64,000 nucleotides of DNA from Flavilitoribacter nigricans DSM 23189 = NBRC 102662. Its GTDB lineage: Bacteria > Bacteroidota > Bacteroidia > Chitinophagales > Saprospiraceae. Positions 26,501-33,851 of this stretch are shown here, in pieces. The stretch is taken from contig NZ_PDUD01000025.1 in the NCBI RefSeq assembly GCF_002646595.1, positions 186,001 to 250,000 of the forward strand, read 5' to 3'. The notes beneath the pieces were generated by a model that did no database searches, had not been told where the DNA came from, and worked only from the letters and a program-made list of their open reading frames with translations. Position 1 is the stretch's first letter. Each line of letters begins with the position of its first letter. Made by a program: the position numbers and the translations under genes.

Positions 26501-27168
26501 CAGGTACAGTTGGTTCCGGTACCCGCGGTGATCTGGATGTTGGCAAATTCACCGAGGCTGGCCTGGATGTTGCCCGTCGGATTGGCCGTCAGATCACAAT
26601 CCAGCAGGACGTCCACCCGGAGGATGACCACTTCGCCCGGATCGAGGCCGGTAATTTCAAACGTACCATTTAACTCACATTTCCCATTTGGCGTCACCAG
26701 TGGAGGCCCGTCGACGATATCACTGGAGATCAGGCTCAGCATCTCGTCGCCGTCCCGGTTGGAACCGGGATCGTTATTGGTATTGAGCTGAAAGGAAACG
26801 ATCTCACTGACCCCGATACCGCCCTGACCGGTAGTATTACATAACCACTGGAGCGGTAAACTAACCACATAATCCTCACAGGCAGCAGCGGGATTGACCT
26901 GAAGCTGGACCAGGAAAGGCACCGTATCGAAACAGGCATAATCCTTCGGTTCCAGGGATTCCAACACATAAGCATTGCTCCCGTCACCGAAGTAGACGTC
27001 CGTATCGGCCGGGTTGTTTGCGGTGAAATCAATACTGGCAATGGCCGAGCACTGGGCCTGTAACTGGATCTGAATTCCGAAAAAGGCGAGGGCCAGGCAC
27101 AGGATAAAACCCGCACGCCCCGGTTGTGCACTTTTCGGAAAAGGAAAGAAGTAAGAAGTAGGATGCAT
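23527..27168 (-). CDS. Large secreted HYR-like repeat protein with type IX sorting domain
   Basis: 1213 residues. An N-terminal region with a hydrophobic signal (FILCLALAFFGIQIQLQAQ) and an uncharacterised domain to about 290. Then cysteine-rich repeats of the form P-x-I-x-C-P-x-D-I-x-I-x-C-G...SCSDNCN...TRTWTCADACGNTSTCxQIITI-x-D, resembling HYR (immunoglobulin-like) modules. From about 880, a domain with TQGGWGNSGGKYPWNDADGKAS and GGGQPGILPEGDATAEEAGDCAPYR. The C-terminal 75 residues (YPNPASGETVVSFDALETEEIKLQIVD...) are a type A T9SS sorting domain, so the protein is likely exported to the surface. The exact role, adhesion or matrix, is inferred. Confidence 0.9.
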   Translation of the reverse strand: MHPTSYFFPFPKSAQPGRAGFILCLALAFFGIQIQLQAQCSAIASIDFTANNPADTDVYFGDGSNAYVLESLEPKDYACFDTVPFLVQLQVNPAAACEDYVVSLPLQWLCNTTGQGGIGVSEIVSFQLNTNNDPGSNRDGDEMLSLISSDIVDGPPLVTPNGKCELNGTFEITGLDPGEVVILRVDVLLDCDLTANPTGNIQASLGEFANIQITAGTGTNCTCSNLQGGAQTIPWAVELPECFCTEAPEITCPANQLFEGCIQDISAFPALPDPDTEAVSLDNPIDDCLVTIEWVGDSEILVDEENCLAYVERTYRATNECIPGGVDPLSTTCVQTFRIAYDATPPMITCPADETITCLDDLTACDPSQLTYSDNCSTVMVDCVESQLTGNACSGSLTRTFTANDECGNSAMCVQTVTILDDIAPELTCPDDITIECGASTDPADNGMASCSDNCNDGTGPSFTDSVDDSDPCAVVITRTWTCADACGNTSTCDQIITITDTTPPAIDCPADITIQCGTPTDPGNTGMASCSDSCNEGSGPTFTDIVDDSNPCAVVITRTWSCTDACGNTSTCEQIITIVDTGSPQITCPPSLTIECGESTDPENTGMATCSDNCNVGGAATYSDSVDDSDPCAVVIIRTWTCADACGNTNACSQIITIVDTTGPEMICPPDVDLECGASTDPADTGTASCSDSCNEGGAPTYTDTVTEVDACTTIISRIWSCSDGCGNTSTCEQTITISDSTPPEISCPEAAAVDCLASVPAGDFSGGLVSDNCSTALTPEVTASSIVGDECAGTIVRTYTATDDCGNSSSCNQTITYSDTTPPSGICPLGSDGISCDTDLPTVEEVTALMQDIYADECAEAVSITFLEETGSGECVAGSFSRTFVFEVCDDCGNCTSCEVTYSGSCEFCSLTQGGWGNSGGKYPWNDADGKASTLEIIGALLEINGPIVIGDPEAGNSLTITDPQCVVDLLPGGGQPGILPEGDATAEEAGDCAPYRAPDISRNGRLRNNLATQVIALQLNIWYSMEKNGANLAGLALGGACAPGIPANLPDDVLTVGDLLAYANAYLSGALDSNNGLAGRLTDAAAGINEFFDGCSNALAESSLDPDSELEIDKPSGPVNKPSHPSLISLHVYPNPASGETVVSFDALETEEIKLQIVDLRGEVVWGRTYRGNLGENRLSVNTRQLARGSYTLWLQQGGTRLYKRLVILR
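24930..25905 (-). repeat. Tandem 240-base coding repeats
   Basis: About four units of exactly 240 bases (80 residues) within the repeat protein, with equivalent positions near 25870, 25630, 25390 and 25150. Unit boundaries fall at P-x-L/I-x-C-P. DNA similarity is high between units (for example GGTACGGGTGATCAC around each TRTW codon run), pointing to recent duplication. Copy number may vary between strains. Confidence 0.85.
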
Positions 27169-27649
27169 AATTTGTTGCGATTAGATGAAACAAATATCCG
27201 TTCTTGACCACGGCTACTTCCAGGTTAATTCCCACAGAAGAATGGGCACTAAACGGCTTAGTGTAAATGGAAATGTGTAGTCTTGATAGAATGATGTTCG
27301 GTATCTAACAGCTGAAGCAGTTGAAAAATGCTTCCATATCGACGGCCTGAAGAGCCGGGAAAACCAGTTTGGTGTGTCTCATAGTGGATACTAATCAGTT
27401 TGCGTATACGGATTAGCTCAGAAGAAGAGGGGGATAGGGAAAGTCTATTTATTGTACCCTTAAATATATGTTTTTTATGTTGAATATTGGAAGTAAGCGC
27501 CAATAAATTCAAAACGTATTCCCCGTTTTTTTATCCGCATCGCTATGGACTACCGTCAGGAAGTATTGACTTTCATCCGGTCGGCAGAGCGCTAAAAACA
27601 AAGCGAAGTTTGTACTTTTGCGAAAAACTAAAAGACTTTTATTACACTT
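27169..27649. other. Divergent intergenic region
   Basis: 481 bases between the minus-strand repeat protein and the plus-strand serine hydrolase. An 84-codon minus frame inside (27258-27512) has no recognisable protein features and is not called. A GATATTTG-like -7 box on the minus strand at 27191-27198 could serve the repeat protein. The plus-strand box is listed separately. Otherwise nothing clear. Confidence 0.5.
27613..27620 (+). promoter_or_regulatory. Candidate -7 box for the serine hydrolase
   Basis: TACTTTTG matches TAnnTTTG exactly and lies 29 bases before the ATG at 27650. No -33 TTG at 17-23 bases upstream was found. Confidence 0.55.
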
Positions 27650-28996
27650 ATGAAGAACACTACACTTATACTGCTACTGCTATTATGGATGGTCCGGGTC
27701 GGAGCCCAGGCACCGGCCGATCTCGCTGAGCAACTGGATGCACTGGTGCGGGCTTACGAAATGACCTTTAACTTCTCCGGAACGGTAAAGGTTGTCCTGG
27801 ACGAAGATGCGGTTTTTGAAAAAAGCTACGGTCTGGCCGATCGGAGTTTCAATGTTCCGAATACGCCGGAGGTCCGGAATTCCATCAACTCCATTTCCAA
27901 GACATTTACGGCTGCGGCTATCCTGATGCTGGTGGAGGAAGGCAAGATCGACTTACAGGAAACGGTGGCTACCTATCTGCCCATTCTGCGGTCTTCTTGG
28001 AAAGATCAGGTTACTATTCACCAGTTGCTCACGCATACTTCCGGGCTGCCCCGGGAAGCCGGTATTCAGGCTTTTGGGGAACAGTCACTGGAAGAGCAGG
28101 CTTTGCTGGTTGATCAGCTGGGCGTACTGTTCCTTCCCGGAGAGCGATATGAGTATTCCAATGCGGGAATGATCCTGCTGGGGGCCATCCTGAAAAAAGT
28201 ATCCGGTAAAAGCTACGCCGAGTTCATTGAGGAGCGGATCATCGAACCGCTGGGACTGGAAAATACCGGCGTTTATCAGGGGCGGCGCGTAGTGGAGCGG
28301 CAGGCCGTACCGTACCACTTCACCAGTAACGGGCTGGAATTTACGCAGCGTTCGAAGCATTTCGGGGAAAATGCCGGTGGCGGTCTATATTCCACCGTGT
28401 CCGATCTCTATCGCTATGTTCTGGCACTGGAGCAGCATAAATTATTATCGGAAGCTTCCACCCGTTTGCTCTTTACGCCCCACGTAGAGAGCGGAGAAGG
28501 GGAGGCCGAGGGCTACGCCTGGAGTATCAAACAGTTCGGCGATGAAAAGATCCATTTCGCAGCCGGTAGTGGTTACGGTACCAAAAGCGTGATCATCCGT
28601 TCTCCCGAGAACCGAAGCTTCATCGGTATAACTTCCAACTGGGGAAATACACCCATCCTAAATCTACTGCGGGACGTGTTTCTGCTGACGAAAGGCCAGG
28701 CGGTAACTCCACCGTCGGAGAATGATCTGGCGCGTCCGGCGGAGTTCGGCCGGTATGCCGGTGTTTACAAATTTGAGCGGGAGTTTCTCTACAAGCATCT
28801 GGGGATCGATCGCGATCGCATCACACTCCAGGCCTTTGAGAACAAGATGTTCCTGGACGAGGAATTACTGTCCAAAAAAGGAGCGGGGCGACTGGGGCTG
28901 AGCTATACGGATGAATTACAGATCTCTTTTAACGGGGACGAAATGCAGATCAATATCAACGGAAATCTGCTTACCGGAACAAAAATTACCCCCTAG
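27650..28996 (+). CDS. Serine hydrolase of the beta-lactamase/penicillin-binding class C family
   Basis: 448 residues with a signal peptide ending MVRVGAQ. The S-x-x-K motif is S81-I-S-K84 (NSINSISKTFTAAAILMLVEEGKI) and the second motif is Y169-S-N171 (YEYSNAGMILLG). The catalytic domain runs to about 350. A C-terminal beta domain (FGRYAGVYKFEREF...) is like that of periplasmic esterases and D-aminopeptidases. The natural substrate (peptidoglycan peptide, D-amino-acid peptide or ester) cannot be told from sequence. A small membrane protein follows after 18 bases. Confidence 0.92.
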   Translation: MKNTTLILLLLLWMVRVGAQAPADLAEQLDALVRAYEMTFNFSGTVKVVLDEDAVFEKSYGLADRSFNVPNTPEVRNSINSISKTFTAAAILMLVEEGKIDLQETVATYLPILRSSWKDQVTIHQLLTHTSGLPREAGIQAFGEQSLEEQALLVDQLGVLFLPGERYEYSNAGMILLGAILKKVSGKSYAEFIEERIIEPLGLENTGVYQGRRVVERQAVPYHFTSNGLEFTQRSKHFGENAGGGLYSTVSDLYRYVLALEQHKLLSEASTRLLFTPHVESGEGEAEGYAWSIKQFGDEKIHFAAGSGYGTKSVIIRSPENRSFIGITSNWGNTPILNLLRDVFLLTKGQAVTPPSENDLARPAEFGRYAGVYKFEREFLYKHLGIDRDRITLQAFENKMFLDEELLSKKGAGRLGLSYTDELQISFNGDEMQININGNLLTGTKITP

Positions 28997-29014
28997 CACC
29001 TAAATCAGCTACTT

Positions 29015-29206
29015 ATGACTGGGAAAAAAATATTGGGGATTGCCATTATCCTTGGCCTTATTGTTCTGCTGTGGAAGTTGGTCAGCTGGGTATTTCCCCG
29101 CATCATTGCCCTGACCACCAATGTGGTCTATCTGGTTTTATTCCTGGTGCTGTTGGTGGCGGTGGTCTACGGGATCATCCGACTTTTGAAATGGTGTTTT
29201 AGTTAG
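29015..29206 (+). CDS. Small membrane protein with two spans, unknown function
   Basis: 63 residues: MTGKKILGIAIILGLIVLLWKLVSWVFPRI, then VVYLVLFLVLLVAVVYGIIRLLKWCFS, giving two hydrophobic helices separated by a short polar turn. It starts 18 bases after the serine hydrolase stop and is probably cotranscribed. No family recognised. Confidence 0.6.
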   Translation: MTGKKILGIAIILGLIVLLWKLVSWVFPRIIALTTNVVYLVLFLVLLVAVVYGIIRLLKWCFS

Positions 29207-29212
29207 GCCGGC

Positions 29213-29259
29213 ATTTACTGACCGCAATCTGGTTTGGCTGTCCCAGACCAGGTTGCGGT
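29213..29259. repeat. REP-like palindromic element, copy 1
   Basis: Begins TTTACTGACCGCAATCTGG. ACCGCAATCTGGT (29221-29233) pairs with ACCAGGTTGCGGT (29247-29259) at 12 of 13 positions around a GTTTGG...TCCCA-type centre. It shares head (TACTGAC) and centre (TTTGG...CCCA) with the elements at 29311 and 60507. It may also end transcription of the small membrane protein gene. Confidence 0.6.
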
Positions 29260-29310
29260 GGTTAAAGCGGCGGGGATCGGATGGGATCAGTGCGTTGAAT
29301 TTCCCGGCAG

Positions 29311-29370
29311 TATATACTGACCGAAGCGTTTTGGGAAAATCCCAAGCCACTTTGCGTCGCGTATAGTTGA
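29311..29370. repeat. REP-like palindromic element, copy 2
   Basis: Starts within CAGTATATACTG (29308-29319, a perfect palindrome). The centre TTGGGAAAATCCCAA is a perfect inverted repeat, followed by GCCACTTTGCGTCGCGTATA. It aligns over its whole length with the element at 60507-60565 (shared TACTGAC, TTTGGGA..TCCCAA, CACTT.GCGTC, GTATA). Confidence 0.7.
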
Positions 29371-29444
29371 AATTATGAACCAATTGTAGTTTCTTGGGAA
29401 CTGGAGCTGGGCATTAATTTATCGATCCGAACTACAGAACGCAT

Positions 29445-31658
29445 ATGAACCTAAAGCCTGAGACTCCTACGCCATTTCCCGCCTTACTCATTTTCAACGC
29501 AATTGTTTTTAGCATCGCGGGATATTATTTCGCAACCGGCCTGCCCGTCTGGCTCATGGCCCTGATCGGCGGAGCGATCGGCCTGTTGCTGACGACTGCC
29601 CTGTACTACCTGTTCCGCTTACTGGGTTGGGCCGCAGATCAGGTCCCGCTGCGGGCCGCCGCTGCGGTCATGGGAGCCCTGCTCAGTCTGGTGCTGTTGA
29701 AAGCTTTCGCCTTTCGCTGGCCGGATGAGCTGTTCTATCCGGTGATGCTACTCGGCGTATTTTTTTCCGTTGTCATTTATTACGCCTTGCTTCGGCTAAG
29801 TCAGCAACGCACGGCGATATGGGCCTGGGCCGGTATCGTACTCGCGCTCATATTGCTGGTTGCGGGCCTGCAATGGTTAGGCAACGAAGGGGCCGATCCT
29901 TTTGCGGATGATCTTCCCCCACCGTTTGAAAAAAGCAGTCTGCCTACCCTGGCGGATCAGGGCCTGGACAATCCGGCGGCACGCGGTGATTTCGCGGTCC
30001 AGGAATTCACTTACGGTAGCGGAACCGATGAGCAACGGGAAGTTTTTCGGGAAGACATTCGCTTCAGGACCCCAACGGTTGATGCGAGTCTGTTGCTGCC
30101 CGACTGGAAAGGCAAAAAGAAGAAATGGCGGGAAAAGTACTGGGGATTTGGCGTATCCGATTTTCCGCTCAACGGGCGGGTTCATCTACCGGAGGGTAAC
30201 GGACCTTTTCCCCTGGTCCTGATGGTGCACGGCAACCACAGTATGATCGACTATTCGGATGGCGGCTACGCTTATCTGGGTGATCTGCTGGCAAGTCGGG
30301 GTTTTATCGCCGTTTCGGTGGACGAAAACTTCATCAATGGCCACTGGTCCGGTGATTTTCGCGGTAAAGAAATGCCTACCCGGGCCTGGCTTCTACTCAA
30401 ACATCTGGAACAGTGGGCGCAATGGAACGGAGCAGCCGGCCACGAACTGGCGGGAAAAGTCGATCTGGAGAATATCCTGCTGATCGGTCATTCGCGGGGC
30501 GGAGAAGCGGTATCCATCGCAGCGGCCTTTAACCGGCTGAGCCATTTTCCGGATGATGCCCGGGAGCTTTTTGATTTTAATTTCAATATCAAAGGAGTGG
30601 TCGCCCTGGCACCGACCGATTATCGTTATCACCGGCAAATATCCCTGGAGAATATCAATTTCCTGAGCCTGCAGGGTGCTTACGATGCGGACGAAACGAG
30701 CTTTTGGGGCATGCGGGCCTATCGCCGGCTGCAATTCACGGACAACCAGCCCTGGTTTAAGGCCGGAGTTTATCTGCACCGGGCCAATCACGGCCAGTTT
30801 AATTCCAGCTGGGGACGCTCGGATTTTGGTGGGCCGTTCAGCTGGTTATTGAACCGGGGCGCTCTGGTGCCGGGTGAAGCCCAAAGAGAGGCGGCAAAGG
30901 TCTTTATCAGTGCATTTGCGGAAGCCGCACTAAAGGGGAACCGGGAGTATCTTCCATTGTTCAGAAATGTAGCGGTGGGCAGAGATTGGCTACCGGAGAA
31001 TTATTACCTCACGCATTTTGCGGACACCGCTAGCCGAACGCTGGTGGATTTTGAAGACGATCTGGATCTCCGCACCGCCGGCCGGGAAGCCACCATTCAT
31101 ACCGAAAATCTCAAGATCTGGCAGGAAGAGGAACTGAAGACCCGGGACGGTGGTAGTCAGGAAAATAATGTGGCCATCGTCGGTTGGGATTACGGCGAGC
31201 AGGTACCGGCGGATTCGCTGGCCATGTTTGAGATCGTTTTCTCCGATACCACCCTGTCACTTATCGATTCGGTCGGAAGTCTCCGGCTGGTGCTGGCCGC
31301 CGGTAAACATCAGGAACTGGATCAGCTGACCAAACCGGCTAAAAAGCGGGATGAACCGGTACTCGATCTCCGGATCGTGCTCATCGACCGGCAGGGGCGA
31401 TCAGCATCCACGCTGCTCAGTGCCACCAAAGCGCTGGCGCCGCGACTCAAAAGTCGCTTTACCAAACTGGCCGGACTGGACAAAGACCTGGTAGGAGAGG
31501 AGTGGGAAGTGCAACCCGAGACTTTTTTCCTGCCCATGGAGGCCTTCCAACCGGAAGGAGCACCGCCGAACCTATCCGAATTGCAGCGGATCCGTCTCGT
31601 TTTCGACCAATCGGCCTACGGGCTGATCGTGATCGATGACATTGGATTTCAGCCTTAG
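29445..31658 (+). CDS. Membrane-anchored alpha/beta hydrolase, large
   Basis: 737 residues. The first 150 hold about five membrane spans (LLIFNAIVFSIAGYYF, WLMALIGGAIGLLLTTALYYLF, AVMGALLSLVLLKAF and so on). The hydrolase domain follows at about 230-510: PFPLVLMVHGNHSMIDYSDGGYAYLGDLLASRGFIAVSVDEN, then the nucleophile elbow G-H-S-R-G-G (Ser in ILLIGHSRGGEAVSIAAAF) and a likely catalytic His in HRANHGQFN. The last 200 residues look like a beta-sandwich (LVDFEDDLDLRTAG...). The combined domain layout suggests a periplasmic-face esterase or lipase, but the substrate is unknown. Confidence 0.85.
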   Translation: MNLKPETPTPFPALLIFNAIVFSIAGYYFATGLPVWLMALIGGAIGLLLTTALYYLFRLLGWAADQVPLRAAAAVMGALLSLVLLKAFAFRWPDELFYPVMLLGVFFSVVIYYALLRLSQQRTAIWAWAGIVLALILLVAGLQWLGNEGADPFADDLPPPFEKSSLPTLADQGLDNPAARGDFAVQEFTYGSGTDEQREVFREDIRFRTPTVDASLLLPDWKGKKKKWREKYWGFGVSDFPLNGRVHLPEGNGPFPLVLMVHGNHSMIDYSDGGYAYLGDLLASRGFIAVSVDENFINGHWSGDFRGKEMPTRAWLLLKHLEQWAQWNGAAGHELAGKVDLENILLIGHSRGGEAVSIAAAFNRLSHFPDDARELFDFNFNIKGVVALAPTDYRYHRQISLENINFLSLQGAYDADETSFWGMRAYRRLQFTDNQPWFKAGVYLHRANHGQFNSSWGRSDFGGPFSWLLNRGALVPGEAQREAAKVFISAFAEAALKGNREYLPLFRNVAVGRDWLPENYYLTHFADTASRTLVDFEDDLDLRTAGREATIHTENLKIWQEEELKTRDGGSQENNVAIVGWDYGEQVPADSLAMFEIVFSDTTLSLIDSVGSLRLVLAAGKHQELDQLTKPAKKRDEPVLDLRIVLIDRQGRSASTLLSATKALAPRLKSRFTKLAGLDKDLVGEEWEVQPETFFLPMEAFQPEGAPPNLSELQRIRLVFDQSAYGLIVIDDIGFQP

Positions 31659-31965
31659 CTCGACTTTAGCATTTTATGTTGCGTCGGGTTAAATAGAATA
31701 GGAAAACGGATATTCCAGATCAATACATGGCCAGGGCTACGCCCTTCGATGTAAAACCCGTTACTGATCTACAAGTATTATCGCAGCTACGCCGCTTACA
31801 TGGATAAGGGAATCGCCCTGGAGATAAAATGGGGTTTCACCACCCAGTGAGACGGCGAATTCAAAGAGCGATTTTAAGACATCAGGTTGACGATAGTGCG
31901 TTTTAAAATTAGATTAGAGATTTGCGAGGGCGCTGAATCCTATCATTGAGAATGCTAAAGTCGAG
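31659..31965. repeat. 307-base segment bounded by perfect 15-base inverted repeats
   Basis: CTCGACTTTAGCATT (31659-31673) starts immediately after the hydrolase stop codon (31656-31658), and its exact reverse complement AATGCTAAAGTCGAG ends at 31965. The 277 bases between show no intact gene. A flanking duplication is not clean (TTAG on the left, TTTAG on the right). It could be a MITE-like element or a long-range transcript structure. Confidence 0.55.
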
Positions 31966-32008
31966 TTTAGACCGGCAACTTTGCCGCACCGGAACCGTAA
32001 ATGTTGCG

Positions 32009-32016
32009 TACATTTG
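32009..32016 (+). promoter_or_regulatory. Candidate promoter of the IclR gene
   Basis: TACATTTG matches TAnnTTTG exactly. TTTG at 31980-31983 is a possible -33 box, though 25 bases away is a little long. The box lies 26 bases before the chosen ATG (32042), which argues against the longer reading frame from 31946. Confidence 0.6.
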
Positions 32017-32041
32017 TTCGAAATGCAAACAGCCAGGCAAG

Positions 32042-32803
32042 ATGAAATCTTCTGATTACGTACAATCGCTGGAAAAAGGCTTAAATATCCTGCGGGTGTT
32101 TGACCGGGAGCATCCCCGGCTTACCCTCTCGGAAGTGGCGGAACTCACCGGACTTACCCGCGCCAGCGCCCGAAGATTCCTGCTGACCTTTGCGCATCTG
32201 AACTACATGGATTTCGATGGGAAATATTTCAGTCTAAATTCGAAAATACTGGACCTGGGTTACAATTACCTGTCGACCCTTTCCCTGCCGGAAGTGGCCG
32301 CACCGGTGATGAAGAACTTATCGCAGGAGGTGAATGAGTCCTGTTCTATTTCAGTGCTGGAAGGCACGGATATTCAGTACATCGCCCGGGAACAGACCAG
32401 CCGTATCATGACCATCACTTTGGGTATCGGTACACGTTTGCCGGCCCATATCACCTCCATGGGACGTATATTGCTGGCTTCCCTGCCACCGGAAGAACTG
32501 TCGGCCCGTCTGGCTAAATTTGAATACGGATCACTCACGGAACACACCATCCATACGCGGGAAGCTTTGGAGGCTGAATTGCATAAAGTAAAACGGCAGG
32601 GGTGGTGCCTGGTGGATCAGGAACTGGAGTCGGGCCTGCGATCCATTGCCGCGCCTATTCGCGGGAAAGAGCTGCGGGTGATAGCAGCCATGAATATTAG
32701 TGCCCATGCTTCCCGGGTTACCCGCAACAGACTGATCGAAATACATTTGCCGCAATTACTGCGGGCCGCTGCTGCTATCAGCGATGCGCTCCAGAAACAA
32801 TAA
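32042..32803 (+). CDS. IclR-family transcription regulator
   Basis: 253 residues from the ATG at 32042 (MKSSDYVQSLEKGLNILRVFD). N-terminal winged helix-turn-helix at about residues 10-70 (LTLSEVAELTGLTRASARRFLLTFAHLNYM). C-terminal IclR effector domain at about 85-250 (VNESCSISVLEGTDIQYIAREQTSRIM, then RLPAHITSMGRILLASLPPEEL). The pattern is closest to the PcaR/PcaU/PobR branch that senses aromatic acids, but no aromatic-degradation gene is near, so the ligand and target are open. Confidence 0.92.
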   Translation: MKSSDYVQSLEKGLNILRVFDREHPRLTLSEVAELTGLTRASARRFLLTFAHLNYMDFDGKYFSLNSKILDLGYNYLSTLSLPEVAAPVMKNLSQEVNESCSISVLEGTDIQYIAREQTSRIMTITLGIGTRLPAHITSMGRILLASLPPEELSARLAKFEYGSLTEHTIHTREALEAELHKVKRQGWCLVDQELESGLRSIAAPIRGKELRVIAAMNISAHASRVTRNRLIEIHLPQLLRAAAAISDALQKQ

Positions 32804-32990
32804 GCTTACACTTTTCTTTCATTTGTAACAACTATCCCTTCGCTTTGGTAAGCATTCCCATATGATCCGCCAACGGGCTCGCAACGGACCTCATTTTTAA
32901 TTCCGGACAAAGGGCCATCCCGCCGAGGAGAACATTCTCGGATCTAAGAAGGTTCTACTGGTAAAATTATATATCAATAACAGGCATCCA

Positions 32991-33027
32991 TCAGCCCCTC
33001 TTGTAGTTTACCGGCAAGAGGGGCTGA
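32991..33027. promoter_or_regulatory. Perfect 13-base hairpin before the BLUF gene
   Basis: TCAGCCCCTCTTG (32991-33003) and CAAGAGGGGCTGA (33015-33027) pair perfectly around an 11-base loop, 48 bases before the BLUF start. The tail is not a T-run, so it may be a leader structure of the BLUF mRNA or the end of the IclR transcript. The rest of 32804-33074 shows no gene. Confidence 0.6.
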
Positions 33028-33074
33028 CGGATTCCGATCCTAATTTTAAATTTATACTAACAAGTTTACCTTAC

Positions 33075-33518
33075 ATGGATAATCTGAGTGGTCTGGTCTA
33101 TACCAGCAATGCACTGATTTCTTTCGACGCAAAAAAACTGGAAGAACTCGCCGAACAAGCTGCTAAAAAGAACCGGAGTATGCAAATCACCGGTTATTTG
33201 TACTACGAGAATAAAAAGTTCCTGCAATACATCGAAGGACCGCCCGAGCAACTGGAGGCACTCATGGAGAGTATTGAACAGGATCCCCGCCACGAGATCG
33301 TTTACGTACTACAGACGGATGATGTAGAAGAACGTAGATTTCCAGACTGGGATATGCAATGGTTGTCCAAACCGATGGTCGTTAGTATTCGAATGGAAAA
33401 TATCCTGGCCAGCTTCATTTCCATGATCAAAAATGAGACCGTACAGCCTTCCGAAGAAAATTTCAATAAGGTCTGGGATATGGTAGATCGGATCTCGCGT
33501 TTCAAACATCTGGTCTAG
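33075..33518 (+). CDS. Short BLUF-domain blue-light photoreceptor
   Basis: 147 residues, nearly all BLUF domain, which binds FAD non-covalently and signals blue light by hydrogen-bond rearrangement. The key residues can be placed: Y9 (GLVYTSNA), N33 (KKNRSMQITG), Q51 (KKFLQYIEGP), W92 and M94 (FPDWDMQW). The C-terminal 45 residues form the two capping helices usual for short BLUF proteins. No output domain is fused, so a partner protein is expected; none is obvious nearby. The start matches the family (SGLVYTS begins at residue 5). Confidence 0.94.
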   Translation: MDNLSGLVYTSNALISFDAKKLEELAEQAAKKNRSMQITGYLYYENKKFLQYIEGPPEQLEALMESIEQDPRHEIVYVLQTDDVEERRFPDWDMQWLSKPMVVSIRMENILASFISMIKNETVQPSEENFNKVWDMVDRISRFKHLV

Positions 33519-33851
33519 TGAACTGATTACTCACACCTCCCTCCAATGCGGCCGTAAACTACCAGATTGATAATTAATGATGGTTAATTATCGCCCTATC
33601 GGCAATTGTTAACAGGAGTTGATAATTGAGTATCATTCTGTGCTAATTCCCGGGTAGTTTCCCAATGCTCCTGCCTGTAACTTGCACCCTATTGATAGGT
33701 AATTAATAGCCGGGGAAGATCCTGTGTGCTTAAACCGGAATACCGATGAAACTGTGACCGAAGGCAGGTCATTTTGGAGCATGCTATCGGTATTTCGGTT
33801 CATAGGAAAACGAGTTGTCATCGCCCGGCAGGAATTTTAAAGCAATAACCC
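33519..33851. other. Intergenic region between BLUF and NagD-like genes
   Basis: 333 bases without a credible ORF. GATAATTAA (33569-33577) and TTAATTATC (33584-33592) form a perfect 9-base stem 50 bases after the BLUF stop. AACCGGAATACCGAT (33733-33747) pairs with ATCGGTATTTCGGTT (33786-33800) at 14 of 15. No exact -7 box was found for the following gene (TCATTTTG near 33769 has one mismatch). Confidence 0.5.

Noticed and set aside
27258-27512. An 84-codon frame in the gap upstream of the serine hydrolase
   Set aside because: Composition is Ser/His/Ile-rich without a hydrophobic or domain pattern and there is no promoter; probably non-coding.
31680-31950. Remnant coding sequence inside the 307-base inverted-repeat segment (a frame ending ...EIKWGFTTQ)
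   Set aside because: The frame is short and matches no family I know; it is too weak to call a pseudogene.
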